Made by a program: the position numbers and the translations under genes. Below the pieces are notes generated by a model. That model worked only from the letters and a program-made list of their open reading frames with translations, searched no databases and was not told the origin of the DNA. 8,509 nucleotides of DNA from Gammaproteobacteria bacterium (lineage in GTDB: Bacteria; Pseudomonadota; Gammaproteobacteria; Arenicellales; Arenicellaceae): contig DNHK01000004.1 of assembly GCA_003485905.1 (NCBI GenBank), positions 1-8,509 on the forward strand. The letters run 5' to 3'. Below are positions 1 to 5,524 of the stretch, one piece after another. Numbering within the stretch: the stretch's first letter is position 1; each line of letters starts with the position of its first letter.

Positions 1-947
1 GGTTTGATTTCAACTAATATTCGTATTCTCGCAAAAGCAAATAGTGGTTGATGCCACAAGTAAGCGCTATAGCTAATCAAACCAATGCCAGCAAGCATCT
101 TGTTGCTCAATAGTTTTGCAACAGCAGTTCTCTTCGAAGCGAAGAGAATGATTAGTGCTGCTCCACTAGTTGGAGCTAGCGTATAGAAACTAGGGGTTGG
201 GGTATTTTTATCAAATATAAAAATCGAGTAGAGAATTAGTGCTAAACCCACGCAGCTAAGTGTCTGCTCTGTACTGAGTCACCTCTCGTTGATTTTAGAT
301 TTATCCAGTTCATTGATTGCTATGTATATTCCGCTCAATGAGCCGATAAGCAATTCCCACAGCCGTGTAGGTAATAGGTAGAAATTTGCACCTGGATGAT
401 TAGCTGATCCCCAATGAGCCAATAGAATGCTAGCAAAGCCAATCATCAGAAGTGACGTGAAAATTACTCCTTTTCCAAAGCGCCAAATAGCCAGAATGAA
501 TAAAGGGAAGAATATGTAGTACTGCTCTTCAATCGCTAAGCTCCAAGTGTGTAGAAGGGGCTTTAACTCAGCAGCGGGATTAAAGTATCCGATTTCAAGC
601 CAGAATAAAATATTTGAAGAAAATATAGAAACAGCACTTAGACTTTGAAAAAACTCTCCTAGTTGGCTAGGAGTCATCCATGCCCAAGCAAATGGAATAC
701 AGGCGAAAGCAATGAAAAAGAGAGCTGGCAATATGCGCCTTGCTCTGCGTTCGTAGAAGCCTTTGATTGAGAAATTACCAGCTTCAATTTCAGCAATAAT
801 TATACTGGTTATAAGGTACCCACTGATAACAAAAAACACATCTACACCAACGTAGCCACCGCTGAAAATACTGATACCGGCGTGGAAGAAAATGACAGGA
901 ATTACGGCTACGCAGCGCAGTCCGTCAATCTCTCTTCTGTACTTCAT
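1..947 (-). pseudogene. Acyltransferase 3 family (OafA/YrhL-like) membrane O-acyltransferase, interrupted by in-frame TGA, 3' end outside window
   Basis: This family transfers acyl (usually acetyl) groups to sugars of O-antigen, exopolysaccharide or peptidoglycan at the inner membrane. The start at 945-947 gives the typical opening MKYRREIDGLR. Family marks follow: FFHAG with the probable catalytic His22, GYVGVDVFFVISGYL (31-45), RRARRILPA (67-75) and HTWSLAIEEQYY (133-144), with several hydrophobic membrane segments. Codon 223 (279-281) is TGA. Reading on in the same frame, 92 further codons stay open to the window edge. They encode membrane segments and the late family motif SYSAYLWHQPLF (about 54-88), so this is a nonsense mutation and not a natural end. 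Members are about 370 residues, or about 640 with a fused SGNH domain; which one applies cannot be told. The ribosome binding site upstream is weak. It lies head-to-head with a broken glycosyltransferase, which suggests a decaying polysaccharide locus. Family assignment is very secure. Loss of function is inferred; readthrough or a sequence error is possible. Confidence 0.88.
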
Positions 948-1202
948 CCGATTACTTGGCCTGAGTAATAATTTTTGTGGTACTGAAGAAAAGTAGACGT
1001 CACACGTTTAGCTGACCAGGTGTTGATGAGCACATCCAGCATGAATTTTGAGTGATTTCGATTGCGTATGTGGAGCATTGATGGTGCCAAAGAGAGATTG
1101 TGCACGCAAGTTTTACCCTAGCTCTATTGCGGCCATCACTGATTCTACTTAAGGTAACGAATTACCGAGATCCAAATTTGGGTAGGATCGGTGGGCATTT
1201 GA
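948..1202. other. Non-coding, probably decayed spacer between acyltransferase and glycosyltransferase remnants
   Basis: I read the three forward frames across about 1003-1202, and all are broken by several stops. No motif of the expected N-terminal domain of the following glycosyltransferase is recognisable, and neither is an RNA gene or mobile-element end. A short palindrome CCAAATTTGG (1173-1182) lies between GATCC and GGATC half-sites. It could form a small hairpin but has no T-tract. The simplest reading is sequence left after deletion or decay of the glycosyltransferase 5' part, perhaps also carrying the divergent acyltransferase promoter. I could not pick convincing -35/-10 boxes. Confidence 0.45.
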
Positions 1203-2045
1203 GATTATCTTCAAGTCATCAGCTTTCAACTTGGAATCTCCTATTTTTTACGCGGCGATTCTGTGGCTAATGTGGATCGTGCGTGGTGGAAACGAGGCCT
1301 ACTGCATCGCCTTATAACTGGCGCTTCAGGGTTGATAACTATTGGTACAGCAAACGAGCAGTTTTATCGTGAAATAGGCGTGAGTGATATTCCGGAGCAT
1401 AGGGGTAAGCATTTTGTTGACGGCGAGAGGTTGGCAAAACAGTTTTCCGAACGAAACCCGTTGAGAGTGCAAATAAGGGAAAAATGGAATATTCCGGAAG
1501 AAAATTTGTGCTTACTTTACTGTGGAAAATTAACGCATGAAAAGCAAATATTTGATTTATTTGAAAGTCTTAAGATAATCCAAACTCGCAACAAAGATTT
1601 GGCCATCAGCTTGCTTGTAGTTGGTGATGGGGAGTTAATGACGCCAGCAAAGGAGTTTGTAGACGTTAACGATCTACCCGTTTCTTTTACCGGTTTCCTC
1701 AATCAGTCTCAAATAATTGATGCCTACGTTGCTTGTGATATTTTGGTTTTATGCTCTCAAAGTGAAACCTGGGGCTTAGTCGTTAATGAAGTAATGACTG
1801 TTGGTAAGCCTGCAATTGTTAGTTCTAAAGTCGGTTGTGCAGATGATTTGGTTGTAGACGAGCAAACTGGATTAATTTTCCCGTTCGGGGATACCGAAGC
1901 GTTGGCGGATGCGATTTTACGGATGTGTGATACTGATTTGCGTAACTATTTAGGTGTGAATGCCAGGTGTTGGGTGACCGAACATTATAGTTTGGAGCAA
2001 GCATCAGAAAGTCTTGTCGCTTCATTACAAGCTTTACAACGCTAG
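1203..2045 (+). pseudogene. GT4-family glycosyltransferase, C-terminal half only (5'-truncated remnant)
   Basis: Members use a nucleotide-sugar donor to extend polysaccharide chains at the cytoplasmic face of the inner membrane. The first possible start is GTG 1263, giving 260 residues. These cover the C-terminal Rossmann domain: LLYCGKL (84-90), LLVVGDGEL (117-125), and SETWGLVVNE with the donor-binding E-x7-E pair at 168 and 176, followed by KPAIVSSKVGCADDL and a DxxTGL-like loop. The frame extends upstream of GTG to a TGA at 1200-1202. That extension reads FLRGDS at 1245-1262, a motif I know from just before the domain linker in this kind of GT4 enzyme. Homology therefore begins before any start codon, and the extension contains no ATG, GTG or TTG. 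The N-terminal acceptor-binding domain (well over 100 residues) is missing and no clear ribosome binding site precedes 1263. A GT-B enzyme needs both domains, so this product is unlikely to be active. The family call is strong and the pseudogene call is inference. Confidence 0.8.
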
Positions 2046-2105
2046 ATATCGTGTTATACGCCTAAATTGCACCGTTTTAATCGCGTAAGCCTAGCTAAAC
2101 AGATT

Positions 2106-2123
2106 AAACTGTAGTAACAGTTT
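2106..2123 (+). terminator. Weak hairpin downstream of the glycosyltransferase remnant
   Basis: AAACTGT (2106-2112) and ACAGTTT (2117-2123) are perfect inverted repeats around an AGTA loop, followed by GTTT. The stem has only two G/C pairs and the T-tract is interrupted. It is a poor intrinsic terminator at best and may be only a chance palindrome. It lies 60 bases past the glycosyltransferase stop and before the promoter of the next operon, which is where a terminator would be expected. Confidence 0.25.
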
Positions 2124-2256
2124 GTTTCCGATGTATTTAGTCGGGTACATGCTGTTTATAATCAGAATGATCCAGCATTATTTTCTAGGTGGACCTTGTA
2201 AGGAGACGCAGCATTTGCAGCAAATCATGACGAAACTATTGATGTGTTGGGAATAT

Positions 2257-2274
2257 AAATACTTAGAAGTATTT
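2257..2274. promoter_or_regulatory. 18-nt perfect palindrome, candidate operator
   Basis: AAATACTTAGAAGTATTT has two perfect 8-nt arms around AG. Its right edge is 8 nt upstream of a TATAAT box, so it covers the -35 position of the putative promoter for the VWA-led operon. A dimeric helix-turn-helix regulator binding here would be expected to block or recruit RNA polymerase. I do not recognise it as the site of a named regulator. The AT-rich arms make it weak as a terminator. Confidence 0.45.
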
Positions 2275-2288
2275 CGCAATTCTATAAT
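2260..2288 (+). promoter_or_regulatory. Candidate sigma70-type promoter of the VWA operon
   Basis: A perfect TATAAT -10 box lies at 2283-2288. With a 17-bp spacer the -35 would be TACTTA (2260-2265), a poor match to TTGACA that lies inside the palindrome at 2257-2274. A good -10 with a weak, operator-covered -35 fits an activated or repressed promoter. Transcription would start near 2295, leaving a leader of about 55 nt before the ATG at 2352. Placement is by eye in an AT-rich spacer. Confidence 0.4.
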
Positions 2289-2315
2289 TCAACCCAATGT
2301 CTTTTAGGGTTTTAT

Positions 2316-2340
2316 TTGTACTTGGCACACGGTTGTACAA
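2316..2340. repeat. Repeated TTGTAC element in the operon leader
   Basis: TTGTAC occurs at 2316-2321 and again at 2333-2338, with starts 17 bp apart. The second copy is part of the self-complementary octamer TTGTACAA (2333-2340), so the first copy and GTACAA (2335-2340) also form an inverted repeat. It sits between the candidate promoter and the ribosome binding site. It could be an operator or a short leader hairpin, or chance. Confidence 0.25.
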
Positions 2341-2354
2341 GGTGATGTCGAATG
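2341..2354 (+). promoter_or_regulatory. Ribosome binding site that fixes the VWA gene start
   Basis: AAGGTGAT ends about 7 nt before the ATG at 2352, a good Shine-Dalgarno-like sequence at normal distance. The earlier ATG at 2345 opens only a four-codon frame (ATG TCG AAT GTT TGA), so 2352 is the real start. Confidence 0.6.
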
Positions 2355-4598
2355 TTTGAGTTTTGGTTTAGATACCCGCTGCAGACTTGGCAGGATGCCG
2401 AACGTGTATTTGATACCGAATGGCCAATGGAATGGCTGCTCATTGCGTTACCAGTAACATTTGTACTGATTTTCGCTTGGTTACTTGTATCTCAGCGAAC
2501 CTGGGGCGTTGCTAAAACCTTGTGTATTGCGTGCCTACAATGGATTGTTATTGGAGGTCTTTTGCTGTTGTTATGGAAGCCTTCATTAAGAACTGAGCAG
2601 TTGGTTGCAGAGCAAAATAGCGTCGCGTTTCTGCTCGACACTTCAACGAGTATGGATTATCTGCATCAAGGAACCTCTAGAATTGATCAGGCCAGGGATC
2701 TTATGGGTGATGGCAGCATAAAAGCGCTGCGTGATACGTATGGCTCACAGTTGTGGTCGTTCTCTAGCGATGCCCAGAAATTGGATACAGTTGATATTCT
2801 TCCACCTCCAGGTGACGAAACTCAATTGGCGGCATCGGTAATTGAAGTGCTCGAGCAGGCGCGTTCAGATTCGCTTGCGGCGATAGTGATTTTATCTGAT
2901 GGTTCTGACTCAAATGGTGGAATTAGTGAAGAGCTATTGAACGATATTGCGGCGTATAACATTCCCATTCACACGATTGGTATTGGCCGTACCGAGATTC
3001 CGGAAGATCTCGAGATTGAACGATTAGACCTGCCCGCAACTGTACTGCCAAACAGTACGATTTCTGCGTCAATTAGTATTAGGCATGATGCACCTGGGCT
3101 AGCGCGATTAAAGGTCTATGACGGTGAGCAGTATTTGGCTTCTAAGGAGGTCACACTAGATACCGAAAGTAATGTCACGGTGACTTCTATTGAATTCGAA
3201 TTGCTGGAAGACGGCTATCGAAACATAGACTTTCGGCTGGACCGACTAGAACAAGAACTTAATGTCGAAAACAATAACGTTAGCCAATTGATAGAAGTTG
3301 TTGAACGACGATATAAGGTTTTGTACGCAGAGGGTGAGCCGCGCTGGGAGTACAAATTTGTCCGCAGGGCTTTCGACGATGACCCTGTAGTGGATCTCAC
3401 TAGTTTATTGTGGGTTAGTGATAATAAGTTTTTTCGTCAAGGTATTCAGGATGAACAGCAACTCGATAGTGGCTTCCCACTAACCAGAGATGAGTTGTAT
3501 GCATATGACGCAATATTGATAGGTAGTGTTGAGGCGCCTAGGTTTACCAGTGACCAGCAACAGATGATCCACGATTTTGTCAGTGAACGTGGGGGTGCTC
3601 TGCTGATGCTGGGCGGTCGCAAGGGTCTTGCTGCTGGCGGTTGGGATCATTCGATAGTAGGGGATAGCTTGCCAGTTGCCCTGGACAGTGAAGCAGAAAT
3701 GTTTGTACGTGATAAAGCTCGTGTTGTGATGACACCAGTCGGAGCAACACAGGTTAGCTTAAAGCTGGCTGATGGCGCCCAAGAAAATTTGCGACTATGG
3801 GCTGAAATGCCAGAGCTGGCTGATTACCAAACTATTGGGGCATTAAAACCAGCCGCAAGTACTCTGTTGAACGCTGAGGTTTCGATAGACGGTAACAGCC
3901 AAACTATGCCGTTGCTCGTGTCACAGCCCTATGGCTTGGGGAAGACGATGGTGCTCGCAACTAGTGGCACTTGGCGTTGGCAAATGGGCTTACCAGCTGA
4001 CGATCTTAGGCACGAGACGTTTTGGCGACAAACAATTCGCGCACTAGTGGCTGCAGCCCCGACCAGATTTGATATACAAGCCGAACAGATTGCCAGTCAA
4101 GTGCATATTCGCGCTGAATTGAAGAGCGCCGATTACAGTCCAATGACAGATATTAGACTAACTACTTTGCTTGAAGGCGTTGGCAGTGAAGGCGTAAACC
4201 GGCGAGTAGAGTTGATCCCGTCCTATGATGAGCCGGGCGTTTATGAAGCTAACTTTGAAGGCTCCTCAGCCGGCGTAATTTATATGGATGCAATTGCCAG
4301 CCGCGATGGCGAAGCATTGGACTCGGCGCAGACTGCAATACAAGTTATAGATAGTCGTTCCGAGTTTTTCAATATTCGTCAAAATCAATCACAGCTAACC
4401 GTACTGGCGGAGCAGACCGGGGGGAGATATTGGAATGCGGACGACCTTTCTGAATTGCCAAATGCTGTTTCTCGCTCGCGGTCCGGCATTACCCAAGCTA
4501 CCATTTTACCTGTTTGGGATTTACCCATATGGCTTGTTCTTTTAGTCACTATGAAGCTTGCCGAATGGTTGTTGCGCCGTCGTTGGGGGCATATATGA
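2352..4598 (+). CDS. Membrane-anchored VWA-domain protein with glutamine-amidotransferase-like domain (MoxR-partner type)
   Basis: The protein has 748 residues. Two membrane helices are visible at about 27-48 and 54-75. A von Willebrand A domain runs from about 90 to 215 with a complete-looking MIDAS metal site: DTSTS at 96-100, a candidate Thr157, and the Asp of ILSDGSDSNGG at 183. A beta-rich segment follows (about 220-315). Next is a class I glutamine-amidotransferase-like region that opens with VLYAEGEPRWEYKFVRRA (323-340) and continues with YDAILIGSV (385-393) and GGALLMLGGRKGLAAGGW (414-431). A C-terminal helix (about 723-740) ends in LRRRW. The only cysteines are C58 and C61 in helix 2, so the amidotransferase-like domain has no thiol nucleophile and is probably structural. 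Positive-inside charges (SQRTWGVAK between helices 1 and 2, RRR after the last) suggest the large domains face the periplasm. VWA proteins encoded beside MoxR ATPases are known partners. The gene leads the operon and overlaps the next by ATGA. Specific function unknown. Confidence 0.88.
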   Translation: MFEFWFRYPLQTWQDAERVFDTEWPMEWLLIALPVTFVLIFAWLLVSQRTWGVAKTLCIACLQWIVIGGLLLLLWKPSLRTEQLVAEQNSVAFLLDTSTSMDYLHQGTSRIDQARDLMGDGSIKALRDTYGSQLWSFSSDAQKLDTVDILPPPGDETQLAASVIEVLEQARSDSLAAIVILSDGSDSNGGISEELLNDIAAYNIPIHTIGIGRTEIPEDLEIERLDLPATVLPNSTISASISIRHDAPGLARLKVYDGEQYLASKEVTLDTESNVTVTSIEFELLEDGYRNIDFRLDRLEQELNVENNNVSQLIEVVERRYKVLYAEGEPRWEYKFVRRAFDDDPVVDLTSLLWVSDNKFFRQGIQDEQQLDSGFPLTRDELYAYDAILIGSVEAPRFTSDQQQMIHDFVSERGGALLMLGGRKGLAAGGWDHSIVGDSLPVALDSEAEMFVRDKARVVMTPVGATQVSLKLADGAQENLRLWAEMPELADYQTIGALKPAASTLLNAEVSIDGNSQTMPLLVSQPYGLGKTMVLATSGTWRWQMGLPADDLRHETFWRQTIRALVAAAPTRFDIQAEQIASQVHIRAELKSADYSPMTDIRLTTLLEGVGSEGVNRRVELIPSYDEPGVYEANFEGSSAGVIYMDAIASRDGEALDSAQTAIQVIDSRSEFFNIRQNQSQLTVLAEQTGGRYWNADDLSELPNAVSRSRSGITQATILPVWDLPIWLVLLVTMKLAEWLLRRRWGHI

Positions 4599-5524
4599 GT
4601 TGGCGATGGTTAAGATTCTTCGTTATCGGCTTTACTTTTCTTTTAACGCCGCTCATGGTGGTTGCTGAAACACACGCTCTGCTCATTCAGGGATTAGGTG
4701 GAGAAGCGTGGTATCAGCGCCAATTTGATGAGCAGGTAGAATTGATTGGCGAGTCACTAAAAGGCGTAATTGACGAAGCCCATCTTACAATCCTAGACGT
4801 TTCGGCAGCGCGTCGTGAAGCCGTGGTGGAATGGTTCGATACGGTTGCCACAGGCTCAGTCGAAACGGACTCTGTGCTAATTATAATGGTTGGTCACGGC
4901 ACTTTTGATGGCCAAGAGTATAAGTTCAACATTTCTGGGCCTGATCTTACCTCGGGTGATATCCGAGAGAATTTGGATAGATTAGCAGTGCAGGGCAAGG
5001 TGCTATTGAATACGAGCAGTAGCAGCGGAGCATTGTTGGAATTGCTAAGCGGCGAATCAACCACACTACTTACCGCCACCAAAAACGGTAACGAACGAAA
5101 TGCCACACGATTCGGGCGGTTCTTTGCACGCGCATTAGGCGATACAGGTGCTGATCTGGATAAAAATCAGAAGATTAGTTTGCAAGAAGCATTTGATCAT
5201 GCAGAACGAGCGACCAGTGATTTTTATGATGAAGAAGGTCTGTTAGCGACTGAGCATGCTCAGCTAAGCGATTCTAGTGGTGCTCAGCTTGCTGCTCGAA
5301 TGACTTTGGCTAATCTTGGGGGCGCTGAGAGCCTTCAGCACAGTCCTGAGTTGACTCAATTAATTGAGGAGCGCGATCAGATCGATCGAGAAGTTGAGAG
5401 TCTGCGGTTACAGCGTATCGGTATGAGCGACGAAGACTACCAGTTTGTTTTTCAATCGCTAATGCTCGAATTGATTTCGGTTCAAGATGAAATTGAGCTG
5501 CTAGAGAGGGGCGATGTTGAATAA
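4595..5524 (+). CDS. Exported legumain/caspase-like (peptidase C13-like) protein lacking cysteine; probable pseudo-peptidase
   Basis: I chose ATG 4595: it overlaps the previous stop as ATGA, follows a GGGGG stretch, and gives a signal peptide (MSWRWLRFFVIGFTFLLTP, cleavage near VVA-ETH, residues 22-26). Starting at 4514 would bury that signal behind 27 residues. The 309-residue product has the caspase/legumain fold pattern: strand plus VGHGTFDG with His101, FNISGPDLTS (111-120), LLNTSSSSG (137-145), and LLTATKNGNERNATRFGRFF (158-177). Legumains carry the nucleophilic cysteine in the segment matching NTSSSSG. Here it is serine, and the whole protein contains no cysteine. A 12-residue EF-hand-type loop, DLDKNQKISLQE (187-198), follows, then LATEHAQL (217-224). 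The tail from about 249 to 303 is charged and heptad-like, probably a coiled coil. It is likely periplasmic, with a binding or scaffolding role beside the VWA protein. Residual serine-type chemistry cannot be excluded. Family call is good, biological role unknown. Confidence 0.8.
   Translation: MSWRWLRFFVIGFTFLLTPLMVVAETHALLIQGLGGEAWYQRQFDEQVELIGESLKGVIDEAHLTILDVSAARREAVVEWFDTVATGSVETDSVLIIMVGHGTFDGQEYKFNISGPDLTSGDIRENLDRLAVQGKVLLNTSSSSGALLELLSGESTTLLTATKNGNERNATRFGRFFARALGDTGADLDKNQKISLQEAFDHAERATSDFYDEEGLLATEHAQLSDSSGAQLAARMTLANLGGAESLQHSPELTQLIEERDQIDREVESLRLQRIGMSDEDYQFVFQSLMLELISVQDEIELLERGDVE

Noticed and set aside
2122..2307. 61-codon plus-strand ORF starting with TTG
   Set aside because: No convincing ribosome binding site, no recognisable domain, and it overlaps the palindrome and TATAAT box. 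It is better explained as regulatory spacer.
2322..2336. Sigma54-like -24/-12 element (TTGGCAC then TTGT)
   Set aside because: The gap between the two blocks is 4 nt where 5 is needed, the -12 GC is GT, and the implied start would leave almost no leader before the ATG at 2352.
4514..4594. Upstream start for the C13-like gene
   Set aside because: It would add 27 residues overlapping the VWA gene and hide a clear signal peptide. ATG 4595 with an ATGA overlap is far better.
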